DNA of 24,860 nucleotides from a virus: the IMG/VR virus record IMGVR_UViG_3300007538_000167, positions 1 through 24,860 of that record, one strand, 5' to 3'. Of this stretch, positions 7,350 to 13,143 are shown piece by piece (the stretch's first letter is position 1; every line of letters begins with the position of its first letter). The notes below the pieces were generated by a model. The model had not been told where the DNA came from and did no database searches. It was given only the letters and a program-made list of their open reading frames with translations. The position numbers and the translations under genes are program-made.

Positions 7350-7522
7350 TCTGGTTCCTTGTTCTTATCCTTCATTTTACAGGAGCAAGATTCACATTTC
7401 TTGCACCACGTTTTGTCGCCAGGAATTACTTCGGTACCGTATTCAAAGTCATCGTAATCTTGTTGATTACGCAACCACTTAGCAAACTCTTCGATGTACT
7501 TCTTGATAAGTTGTGTTGGCAC
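7346..7522 (-). CDS. small Cys-cluster protein, 58 aa, GTG start
   Basis: On the minus strand GTG at 7522 opens MPTQLIKKYIEEFAKWLRNQ, then a short acidic segment, then WCKKCESCSCK, a C-x2-C-x2-C-x-C cluster that could bind zinc or another metal, then a charged tail. The stop (7346-7348) overlaps the start of the S74 gene by 4 bases (ATGA), and the GTG lies 2 bases after the stop of the gene before it. That tight fit is strong evidence for a real gene despite its length. No family is recognised. The amphipathic helix plus Cys cluster suggests a small binding protein. Confidence 0.6.
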   Translation of the reverse strand: MPTQLIKKYIEEFAKWLRNQQDYDDFEYGTEVIPGDKTWCKKCESCSCKMKDKNKEPE

Positions 7523-7524
7523 GA

Positions 7525-7824
7525 CTAGACACCAAATGTAGTACCTTTGTAGCGCACATTAGCAGGGCGTCCAGCTCCAGGGTTGGGTACAAAGCCACCC
7601 ATGGATTCATCGTATTTTACTGGTGTGCTTGGTCCTTGATTTGCAGCTTGAAGAGGGGAGCCAGAGATCATAGTTTCTTGTACCAGTGGGCCACCAAACT
7701 CCTGAGCATACTGAGTTTCTAATTCCACATCAGGTATGTCACCTTGTTGCTTGTACTTACCTTCACCTTGAAGATAAGATTGTAAGAATCCTAATGCTTT
7801 GGGGGAATCGTTATCCATCATCAT
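7525..7824 (-). CDS. small virion-cluster protein with FLxxY motif, 99 aa
   Basis: Three ATG codons in a row open the gene (MMMDND), and any could be used. The protein has one helix, ALGFLQSYLQGEGKYKQQG, followed by a Pro/Gly-rich, apparently unstructured tail ending GRPANVRYKGTTFGV. The helix and the Gly-Arg near the tail end resemble the 14647-14943 product (LGFLRNYMQA ... GRVGFRNSF), so the two may be distant paralogues. It lies between virion genes on the same strand. Function unknown; a small virion or scaffold-binding role is inference from position. Confidence 0.6.
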   Translation of the reverse strand: MMMDNDSPKALGFLQSYLQGEGKYKQQGDIPDVELETQYAQEFGGPLVQETMISGSPLQAANQGPSTPVKYDESMGGFVPNPGAGRPANVRYKGTTFGV

Positions 7825-7832
7825 AGTTTTAC

Positions 7833-8573
7833 TTAAGGATTCTCTAGTGCAGTTACACGTGCTTCTAATAATGTTAACCTATCTGTAGGTTCCCAGCGAT
7901 TAGCTGTTGCATTCCAATTCAAGATATCAAGATCTGATTTGGTGCCATTGGCTTCCACATCATGTAGATCCTGTAGACGATCACCAGTAGACCAACGAAC
8001 AAACAGTGTTCCGTTATTTTTACTGTTAATAGCAGCAGCAACAGCTAACTTTAGGTTAGGTGCCTGAGGTTCTGTTGCTGTAAAACCTCCTGGTACAGCA
8101 GGATCGCACCACAGAATTGCTCCTTCACTAAAACCACTGGTATTAAATCCTCTGACTTCACCAAATACTGCAACTAATCCGTCACTGGCCCCTTCAATCT
8201 GTTCAGCAGTTACACCAAAAAAGACGTAGCCAGGATAAGTCCCATTGGCTACCATAGGAGCTACCTTGAGGCGGCCACTAGCACCTAAGGTGCCAGCAAA
8301 CATTACGGCAGTTCCAAGAGGAATGGGAACTGTGTTGCTTGCATTACGACATTCAACGTAGTTATTACCTCCAGCAATTAGTTCTCCTTTGTCTTCACTG
8401 TTCTTCACATAATGAACAGATCCATCAGTATCACAGCGTAACCCGCTATCAAAAGAGTTAGTGAAGGACAAGCTAGGCTCTGTTGCAGTACCTGCTGGTA
8501 CTTCAACAAAAGCCTGGCTAACTAAATGTCCCGTCTTTCGATTGAGATTTAAAGGAAAGGAGTCAAGTCCCAT
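7833..8573 (-). CDS. virion structural / tail protein of cyanophage type
   Basis: The 246-residue protein is beta-rich, with SFTNSFDSGLRCDTDGSVHYV near the N-terminus and a middle of repeated Gly/Ala strands. The C-terminal segment STGDRLQDLHDVEANGTKSDLDILNWNATANRWEPTDRL then a short coiled coil (LLEARVTALEN) is a pattern I associate with cyanophage virion proteins. The coiled coil suggests trimer formation, and the N-terminus may dock onto the particle. The start overlaps the stop of the upstream gene by one base (TAATG). Likely a fibre or capsid decoration; the exact place is not known. Confidence 0.7.
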   Translation of the reverse strand: MGLDSFPLNLNRKTGHLVSQAFVEVPAGTATEPSLSFTNSFDSGLRCDTDGSVHYVKNSEDKGELIAGGNNYVECRNASNTVPIPLGTAVMFAGTLGASGRLKVAPMVANGTYPGYVFFGVTAEQIEGASDGLVAVFGEVRGFNTSGFSEGAILWCDPAVPGGFTATEPQAPNLKLAVAAAINSKNNGTLFVRWSTGDRLQDLHDVEANGTKSDLDILNWNATANRWEPTDRLTLLEARVTALENP

Positions 8574-9391
8574 TACATTCCGCCTTGCGGGAAAGCTTGA
8601 ACTCGATTACGAACAGGAAGCTTCACAGTAGTTGCCATGTCAGCTTGATCTGCTGTTGCTTGCTGTTGTGCTTCTTGTTTATTGAGTAGGCCCAGGCTTT
8701 CCATGGTGGGACCAAACTCACCTTGGGCACGCGTTCCCAGGTCGCCCATCTGAACTTCTTCAGTAGGTTCAAAGGTACCTGCAAACCCCTTGGTTTCAGG
8801 GAACATCTTAGCAAGTAAAGGATTGTAAGCACCAACTGCGCCACCAGGTTGCCCCATTGCAGTCTTCCCGTACTTCTCCATCCAGATCTTCATACCCAGA
8901 TCTTCCGCTTCCTGAGTTTTCTTTTGAGAAATCAGGTTGCGATATTGCGCCATCTGAGATTTGTACTCATCACTTTGAGAACGGTCTACTTCTCCAGCAG
9001 GTGTTAAACCGCTAACAATAGCTGCTGGTTGGACAGTGCCTGCTGGGATAACTGCTGAAGGTTGTGCTGGCGGAGGAAGTTGAGGTGCTGCAGGAGGCTT
9101 ACCCATTCCTTTGGGAACAAATACGCGTCCCATCTCATCCATATAGCCACCTAAACGATAGGCATCTTCAGAAGTCATCCCACCAACGCGGCCTGCTTCA
9201 TTCATAAATGCGCCAGGGGGCAGCTGATCGCTACTGATAGACGTGTAAGGGGAGGCTTGAGGAGCAGCTTTAGCCCCACGTCCAGCAAAAAAGGATCCAG
9301 GACCAAATAAGAACTGAGCACCTGGAAATGTAGGTGTCCAGTTAGGTGCTGCTGCTTTTTTACCGCTACGTTGACCGCCTTGGTATGGCAT
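8573..9391 (-). CDS. putative virion protein, Pro/Gly/Gln-rich, 272 aa
   Basis: The 272-residue protein begins MPYQGGQRSGKKAAAPNW and alternates low-complexity Pro, Ala, Gly and Gln stretches (for example PPAAPQLPPPAQPSAV) with short folded-looking parts: MTSEDAYRLGGYMDEMGRVFVPKGM and a helix SQMAQYRNLISQKKTQEAEDLGMKIW. No enzymatic motif is seen. It is the first gene of the minus run that ends in the S74 fibre and is transcribed away from the 9445 gene, so a promoter should lie in 9392-9444. An AAGGA ribosome binding site precedes the ATG. By company it is structural; family not recognised. Confidence 0.65.
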   Translation of the reverse strand: MPYQGGQRSGKKAAAPNWTPTFPGAQFLFGPGSFFAGRGAKAAPQASPYTSISSDQLPPGAFMNEAGRVGGMTSEDAYRLGGYMDEMGRVFVPKGMGKPPAAPQLPPPAQPSAVIPAGTVQPAAIVSGLTPAGEVDRSQSDEYKSQMAQYRNLISQKKTQEAEDLGMKIWMEKYGKTAMGQPGGAVGAYNPLLAKMFPETKGFAGTFEPTEEVQMGDLGTRAQGEFGPTMESLGLLNKQEAQQQATADQADMATTVKLPVRNRVQAFPQGGM

Positions 9392-9444
9392 TGTTTATAA
9401 GAATCCTTTCTTACAATAGTAACACTGGGCAATAGAAATTCCTC

Positions 9445-9630
9445 ATGCAAGTTATTCAAACCTTCCCTCACGGAACCACCATTGAATTTGGTGAGGATAA
9501 GCACAACAACCAGGTACACAGAGTTTGTACTCCAGGGGGATCCATGTGTCGGTATGTTGAGCCTTACCATTGTGCGCTTTGTTATGCACAACAGTATGAG
9601 GAGTTCTATGCAATCAAGCCTGAGGGTTAG
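9445..9630 (+). CDS. small Cys/His-containing protein, 61 aa
   Basis: The ATG at 9445 gives MQVIQTFPHGTTIEFGEDKH and onward. The second half contains VCTPGGSMCRYVEPYHCALCY, with Cys at four positions plus His, enough for a small metal site. It is divergent from the 9391 gene with 53 bases between starts, a space with two CAATAG repeats but no convincing promoter. A second open frame on the same strand (9482-9670) overlaps it but looks less like a protein. It is the first gene of the plus accessory block. Function unknown. Confidence 0.5.
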   Translation: MQVIQTFPHGTTIEFGEDKHNNQVHRVCTPGGSMCRYVEPYHCALCYAQQYEEFYAIKPEG

Positions 9631-9695
9631 TGATACCTCTGTTGAGGCATACAGATGTACTGCTGAGTAGTAGCTGAGATGCGTTGTGCTGCAAG

Positions 9696-9887
9696 GGTTT
9701 TCGGCAATTCAAAAAGAACTGACGAAAACCTCCATTTAGTACCGGTATTTCACTTAGGACGTAAGAAGTAGGGGTAAGTGTCCGTCCGTTCGATGTATTG
9801 GGATGAACAGTTGTGAGGTGTTAACGGGTGGCAAACGGAGCTAAGCCTTACCCTACTTCTCTTTCCTAAAGAGAAATAAGGGGGTAA
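9696..9887 (+). ncRNA. candidate structured RNA or regulatory region with alternative folds
   Basis: No gene is evident in 9631-9985; this part is full of perfect inverted repeats. Hairpin 1: GGTTTTCG (9696-9703) with CGAAAACC (9723-9730). Long stem 2: AGAAGTAGGGGTAAG (9764-9778) with CTTACCCTACTTCT (9847-9860), 14 pairs and one bulged G, enclosing TCCGTT (9785-9790) with AACGGA (9834-9839). Hairpin 3: TTCTCTTT (9857-9864), CCT, AAAGAGAA (9868-9875), flanked by TTACCC (9848-9853) able to pair with GGGTAA (9882-9887). Stem 2 and hairpin 3 share 9848-9860 and cannot both form. The strand is assigned from the plus genes around it. I match it to no known RNA family. Confidence 0.45.
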
Positions 9888-9930
9888 AACCGAGCTTCAC
9901 GTTCGTTCGTTTTCTAATCCTGGAAATCCC

Positions 9931-9960
9931 TTGACAGGACAGAGAATTCCTGGCTAACCT
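9931..9960 (+). promoter_or_regulatory. promoter-like site upstream of the HNH pair
   Basis: TTGACA (9931-9936), 18 bases, TAACCT (9955-9960), about 25 bases before the ATG at 9986. The -35 box matches consensus exactly; the -10 matches at T1, A2 and T6. The spacer contains GAATTCCTG (9944-9952), also found in the 2780-2807 promoter-like site. The leader would be short, and no ribosome binding site is visible before the ATG. Confidence 0.5.
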
Positions 9961-9985
9961 CTGAACACACCTAGCACCTCCCCTA

Positions 9986-10504
9986 ATGGACTACAAGCAG
10001 TTTTTTGCTGATCTATATTTTACTGATGAAGATCTTGCTAACTTTGCGGCCTTAGTTGCTTTCTTAAATGCAGAACTAGGTATGGGAAAGTGCTGGTGCG
10101 TAAAACGTTACAACAAGGCACTCTTCAATCAATTTCGAGTTACGCACAAGTACCGCCCCCTATACAAAAACAAAGATCCCCGCCTCATGACTCTTGCCTT
10201 GGCCAACAGGTTTGCCCCAGTGGAGGAGGGTCGCTACATCATGCTGGTGCGTAGACACACCTGTACCTCTCAGTACTGCATCAACCCGGACCACTACTAC
10301 TTCGGTACAGCTAAGGACGTGAAGCTGGAGCAAGCCAAGCGCAAAGGTCAAAACATCAGCCCGGAAGTCCTGGCAGAAATCCGGAGTCGTCGTGAGTCCA
10401 ATAAGACTAAGTGGACCTACGAAAAGCTGGGCAAATTCTTCAAGCTCCCCTACCATGTCATCAGAAGAATCTGCCTAGAAGGCGCTTACACCAATGGCGA
10501 CTGA
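9986..10504 (+). CDS. HNH-type (HNH_3-like) putative endonuclease, 172 aa
   Basis: Residues about 88-110 read VRRHTCTSQYCINPDHYYFGTAKDV. The H-x-C-x4-C-x-N-P-x-H core followed by GT-x-x-D is characteristic of HNH_3-type homing-like endonucleases. The C-terminal part (ISPEVLAEIRSRRESNKTKWTYEKLGKFFKLPYHVIRRI) looks like a helix-turn-helix DNA-binding module as found in related free-standing enzymes. The N-terminal 80 residues are helical and not recognised. Family knowledge: such genes move by cutting alleles that lack them. It lies downstream of the structured region and overlaps the next gene by 11 bases, which is also HNH-like. Nuclease activity is inferred from the motif. Confidence 0.75.
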   Translation: MDYKQFFADLYFTDEDLANFAALVAFLNAELGMGKCWCVKRYNKALFNQFRVTHKYRPLYKNKDPRLMTLALANRFAPVEEGRYIMLVRRHTCTSQYCINPDHYYFGTAKDVKLEQAKRKGQNISPEVLAEIRSRRESNKTKWTYEKLGKFFKLPYHVIRRICLEGAYTNGD

Positions 10505-11108
10505 CTCCAGCTCACCACTCTCAGACAACCTGGAGTCAATCCTGAAGCCATCAGGGAACTACATGGACCGCATCCTGAAGGTCTATGAGGAGACCAGGGG
10601 TAAGTACTGCCTATGGCATCGGCGGAGCAGCGAGGGGCACTTCGAGAACTTCGGCATCGACTACGAATGCAAGGACTGCATGGAAGCCATTAAAAAGGGG
10701 CGCTGCACCATCGATGTCACCAACTTTGATCTTGATGTCTACTGGAATGTCAGGAACTTCTGGTTAAAGGTCGATATCAAAGGACCAGATGAGTGTTGGC
10801 GTTGGTTGGGTGCAACCCGTAGAAATGAAAAAGAAACTGTTGCTTATATGCCAAGCCCTTTCCACTCAGCTAAAACACAGTCAGCACACCGGGTTGCCTT
10901 CTGGTTAAGTCGTGGGTACACAGGTAAGTACAAGGTCAGCCATAAAGAGGGTTGCAGTATTTTGTGTTGTAACCCACTCCACTTAACAATAAAGGAGTTA
11001 GGATCAGAAGCTCAGCCCACAGAGATCGAAACGATCAACCTGAACTATGGCAACATCTTCGCCCGTGCAAAAACCGATCTACAAACGGAGTCAAGTTCTC
11101 CCGAGTAA
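10494..11108 (+). CDS. second HNH-type putative endonuclease, 204 aa
   Basis: The C-terminal half has the full HNH_3 layout: DECWRWLGATRR (about 95-106), AHRVAFWLSRGYTG (about 128-141), then SHKEGCSILCCNPLHLTI (about 147-164), giving H-x4-C-x4-C-NP-x-H. The N-terminal half adds a possible extra zinc site (CLWHRR ... CKDCMEAIKKGRC). The gene overlaps the 9986 gene by 11 bases and the next by 62. Hand counts give about 53-60% G+C in 10501-10680 against about 43% in 10801-10860 and about 27% in 11641-11700, so the first half may have a separate origin. Role as free-standing mobile nuclease is inferred. Confidence 0.75.
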   Translation: MATDSSSPLSDNLESILKPSGNYMDRILKVYEETRGKYCLWHRRSSEGHFENFGIDYECKDCMEAIKKGRCTIDVTNFDLDVYWNVRNFWLKVDIKGPDECWRWLGATRRNEKETVAYMPSPFHSAKTQSAHRVAFWLSRGYTGKYKVSHKEGCSILCCNPLHLTIKELGSEAQPTEIETINLNYGNIFARAKTDLQTESSSPE

Positions 11109-11364
11109 CTATCATCTTCCCGAAAAACAATATGCAGCTTTTGTTTCTATTGGTTCTGAATACCACGTTAGTGAGTGGTTTGAATCCAAGGAAGAAGCAG
11201 AGCTAGAGCGTCGTTGTATTGAGAAACAACTTAGTTATGAGTTAATTGAAACTGTAGAAGGAGAGGGTTTCTATCCAGAACGCGCTAGAATTATCGAAGA
11301 AAAGTATCAAGCTAGTGGCCGTACCAACGGGTTATACACTGGCCTAAACAGTTTAGATGTCTAG
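11047..11364 (+). CDS. hypothetical alpha/beta protein, 105 aa
   Basis: The ATG at 11047 lies inside the end of the HNH gene (62-base overlap). The protein has a basic N-terminus and then a compact alpha/beta pattern, QYAAFVSIGSEYHVSEWFESKEEAELERRCIEKQLSYELIETVEG. This strand-turn-helix-strand arrangement is like small domains that handle DNA or peptides (compare AP2- or RHH-sized folds), but I cannot assign it. The end overlaps the next gene by 8 bases. Start choice is uncertain: no in-frame ATG lies downstream of the overlap. Confidence 0.5.
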   Translation: MATSSPVQKPIYKRSQVLPSNYHLPEKQYAAFVSIGSEYHVSEWFESKEEAELERRCIEKQLSYELIETVEGEGFYPERARIIEEKYQASGRTNGLYTGLNSLDV

Positions 11365-12034
11365 GTTCTTAGCAACACTTCCAGTTAATACCGGTTTCGT
11401 TAACTTAGGATCAGTTGAAAACTATCCAACTGGCGGAACCGGTCCTACTTCATACGGGCCTACAAGCTACTTTGGCAGTGATCCTCTGCCACAACGGTTA
11501 GGGGATTCAATTAATAACCCCGTTAGTTTAGGTAACTTAACGCCGGTATATAAGTCTATAACCATCTCTAATAGTCATGGTGGTCTCAGTAGACAACAGA
11601 CTTCTTTCTATTCTTTTAAGCTACTGGCACCACGTTCAATTAAAATAACTCAAAACTTTAGCCAGCTTTCTACAACTTCTAATACAAACAAAAATACTCT
11701 GGTATCTTTTTATAAGTTAGAGAACGGGACGCATCGTAGAGAGCTTCCTATTAATGACGTTGGTTACGTCGTTGAAGAAGCTTCTATTGAAAATGGCGAC
11801 CTTGACAACCCTATATATTCAACAGATTACCCGTCATTACAACTGTCTCCAGGGGATTACATCTTCTTAATTACAAACGATATTCGTTACTTAGAGACAA
11901 CTTATTCAATTACTTTAGAGAGCTTTCTCAATGACTGGCGCTTTGTAAATGAATCAGTTGAAGAAGCACTAAACTTTGGCTTAGTGACTGAGGGTATTGA
12001 TTCTGCTATTGATTTTGGTTTTCTAGAAAGTTGA
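11357..12034 (+). CDS. beta-rich protein with PPC-like domain, 225 aa
   Basis: The N-terminal 75 residues are Gly/Pro/Ser/Asn-rich. Residues about 80-195 look like a beta sandwich of the pre-peptidase C-terminal kind: SFYSFKLLAPRSIKITQNFSQL, a middle with NTLVSFYKLENG, then SLQLSPGDYIFLITND and TTYSITLESF. The C-terminus carries two copies of a short motif, VEEALNFGLVTE and IDSAIDFGFLES. Such domains usually bind surfaces or partners and are often secreted or virion-bound, but no signal peptide is seen. It overlaps the preceding gene by 8 bases. A role in the particle or in adhesion is inference; domain similarity is by eye only. Confidence 0.55.
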   Translation: MSRFLATLPVNTGFVNLGSVENYPTGGTGPTSYGPTSYFGSDPLPQRLGDSINNPVSLGNLTPVYKSITISNSHGGLSRQQTSFYSFKLLAPRSIKITQNFSQLSTTSNTNKNTLVSFYKLENGTHRRELPINDVGYVVEEASIENGDLDNPIYSTDYPSLQLSPGDYIFLITNDIRYLETTYSITLESFLNDWRFVNESVEEALNFGLVTEGIDSAIDFGFLES

Positions 12035-12058
12035 CCTTTCAAAAAGATTTGCTATTGT
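12031..12058 (+). promoter_or_regulatory. promoter for the Phd-type antitoxin gene
   Basis: TTGACC (12031-12036), 16 bases, TATTGT (12053-12058) gives a good sigma70-type promoter overlapping the stop of the preceding gene. The ATG is at 12082, so the leader would be about 15-18 bases. CAGCTCTGCC (12072-12081), directly before the ATG, is repeated inverted at 12181-12190 inside the gene. Confidence 0.5.
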
Positions 12059-12081
12059 AAAATCATGCGTTCAGCTCTGCC

Positions 12082-12267
12082 ATGAAAACTATTTCATTCA
12101 AAGACTTTGAGCAGCACTTTGATGACTTCCTTGATGATGTCATCGAGAACGGTCGTCACTATAGGATTGAACTTGATGACGGCAGAGCTGTTGTTCTTAT
12201 TCCTTTTAAGGACTATGAGTTTTTATCTAGCACCTATGAAGAATGGTTAGAACAATCTAACCACTAA
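12082..12267 (+). CDS. orphan Phd/YefM-type antitoxin, 61 aa
   Basis: The protein begins MKTISFKDFEQHFDDFLDDVIENGRHYRIELDDGRAVVLIPFKDYEFL. That is the Phd/YefM pattern: an initial strand, a helix in which FxxxxxxxxDxV precedes a Gly, a strand, then the conserved AVVL(I/V)-x-x-x-(D/E)(Y/W)-x-x-L segment. Family members bind operator DNA with the N-terminal domain and hold a toxin with the C-terminal tail. Here the tail is short (about 15 residues), and no toxin gene adjoins: the downstream neighbour is convergent and unrelated. It has its own promoter. A phage antitoxin without toxin could neutralise a host toxin or act as a repressor (inference). Confidence 0.75.
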   Translation: MKTISFKDFEQHFDDFLDDVIENGRHYRIELDDGRAVVLIPFKDYEFLSSTYEEWLEQSNH

Positions 12268-12312
12268 GAGCTAATAGTAAAATCTCAAATATTCCAATTC
12301 TTAGAGCTCTTA
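12265..12312. terminator. inverted repeat across convergent gene ends
   Basis: TAAGAGCT (12265-12272) and AGCTCTTA (12305-12312) are perfect complements spanning the stop codons of the convergent 12082 and 12285 genes, with a 32-base AT-rich loop. It may act as a weak bidirectional terminator. The long loop and lack of a T-run keep confidence low. Confidence 0.3.
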
Positions 12313-12722
12313 ACTTCAAACGGTCTTATACCTCTAGCGTAAGGGTTCCCAATATTAGCTTTTTCTAAGTTAGCTACCTGTTTTTCTAAATCACTAATCC
12401 TATCAGCTGTTTTAATTTCTTTTTGTGCTATGCCATATCCTTTCTCTAAAAATTCCTTAGAAGGAAGATAGGCTTTAGCATCAAAGAACTCACGCTCTTT
12501 AAATTTAGGATCAATTTGTGGTAGGCCTGCGCCAGGAAGAATGCTTGCTTTTGCTACAGCATCAGCATATGCTTCCCGTGCTTTTACAAGATTGATCCCG
12601 CTAACGTTAGCTTGCTCAGCACGTGCTTCTTGAATATAAAGCGGCTCATAGCTTTGCGTAATCGTTTTTTTACCCGGATTGTATATTGTTTCGCTCTTGC
12701 TACCGCCGCCGCCGCTGCCCAT
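12285..12722 (-). CDS. hypothetical protein, Gly-rich N-terminus and coiled coil, 145 aa
   Basis: It starts MGSGGGGSKSETIYNPGKKTITQSYEPLYIQEARAEQANV. The Gly-rich start and YEPLYIQEARAEQA style resemble small virion or injected proteins in tailed phages (recalled pattern, not proven). Residues about 43-60 form an Ala-rich helix, and residues about 100-125 (AQKEIKTADRISDLEKQVANLEKAN) form a coiled coil. The end, NPYARGIRPFEVKSSKNWNI, looks extended. It follows the 12728 membrane gene by 5 bases on the same strand, so the two likely form a transcript. No family assigned. Confidence 0.6.
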   Translation of the reverse strand: MGSGGGGSKSETIYNPGKKTITQSYEPLYIQEARAEQANVSGINLVKAREAYADAVAKASILPGAGLPQIDPKFKEREFFDAKAYLPSKEFLEKGYGIAQKEIKTADRISDLEKQVANLEKANIGNPYARGIRPFEVKSSKNWNI

Positions 12723-12727
12723 TTGTC

Positions 12728-12856
12728 TTACTTTAGCTTGAACTCTATACTTACTCTATCTGTAATAAACCTATAGGCATGGGGGATCAGCTGGAATCCA
12801 GCGGTCAGCAGGACGACAATCAGGATCAACTCAGCATAAGTAATCGGTCGTTTCAT
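12728..12856 (-). CDS. tiny single-span membrane protein, 42 aa
   Basis: On the minus strand the ATG at 12856 is preceded by an AAAGGA ribosome binding site at the right distance. The product is MKRPITYAELILIVVLLTAG followed by FQLIPHAYRFITDRVSIEFKLK. A positively charged start, about 14-17 hydrophobic residues (9-25) and an amphipathic, basic tail make a clear small membrane protein. The stop lies 5 bases before the next minus gene. It is antisense to an open plus frame that begins at 12779, which I think is spurious in its first part. Size and shape would suit a holin-like or host-membrane-targeting peptide, but function is not known. Confidence 0.6.
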   Translation of the reverse strand: MKRPITYAELILIVVLLTAGFQLIPHAYRFITDRVSIEFKLK

Positions 12857-12872
12857 AGTAAGAGTCCTTTCG

Positions 12873-12897
12873 TTGAGGATTTTAAAGATCTCCTCAA
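12873..12897. promoter_or_regulatory. 7-bp inverted repeat between divergent genes
   Basis: TTGAGGA (12873-12879) and TCCTCAA (12891-12897) are perfect complements with an 11-base spacer. They sit in the 45-base space between the 12856 minus start and the 12902 plus start. This could be an operator for divergent control or a hairpin that hides GAGGA from ribosomes. No clear promoter boxes are seen. Confidence 0.3.
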
Positions 12898-12901
12898 ATT
12901 G

Positions 12902-13117
12902 ATGTCCACTAAGACCATGCTATCATTGATGTCAACCCAGCAGAAGAATTTGGCTAGAGCTTTGTGGGAAGCCGAAAACTTTGGAGGGAAGCCCCTGCCT
13001 GGTCAGCTTAGTCAGGTCTATCCGATTCGTGAATACTACGAATGGGTTCTTCTTATGGAGCATCAGCGCCAGTGGGAGACCAGGCAGTATTATTGCCAAC
13101 ATGCAAAAAATTGTTAG
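12902..13117 (+). CDS. hypothetical protein, 71 aa
   Basis: The frame is open from 12779, but I start it at the ATG at 12902 (MSTKTMLSLMSTQQKNLARA) because the earlier part is antisense to the small membrane gene and low in structure. ATG at 12929 is another option. The protein is helical (NLARALWEAENFGGKPLPGQLSQVYPIREYYEWVLLMEHQRQWE) with two aromatic helices, and ends with a possible metal-binding YYCQHAKNC. No family is recognised. It opens the plus run that leads to the Dam-like gene. Confidence 0.5.
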   Translation: MSTKTMLSLMSTQQKNLARALWEAENFGGKPLPGQLSQVYPIREYYEWVLLMEHQRQWETRQYYCQHAKNC

Positions 13118-13139
13118 GCTGTCTACAAAGTAAACAGCC
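13117..13139 (+). other. hairpin just before the 13144 start
   Basis: GGCTGT (13117-13122) pairs with ACAGCC (13134-13139). TAC pairs with GTA inside after one mismatch, leaving an AAA loop. It sits from the previous stop to 5 bases before ATG 13144, where a ribosome binding site would normally be. It could slow translation of the next gene; there is no T-run for termination. Confidence 0.35.
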
Positions 13140-13143
13140 ATGA

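Noticed and set aside
9740-9830. glnA / Downstream-peptide riboswitch, suggested by GAAGTAGGGG and CGTTCG
   Set aside because: The conserved pieces, as I recall the motif, are in the wrong order and lack the closing stem; I keep it as an unassigned structured region.
12082-12722. Complete toxin-antitoxin pair
   Set aside because: The 12285 gene is convergent and has no RelE, Doc or PIN motif, so the antitoxin stands alone.
12779-12901. Longer start for the plus gene ending at 13117
   Set aside because: The added residues are antisense to a better small membrane gene and look unlike protein; ATG at 12902 chosen.
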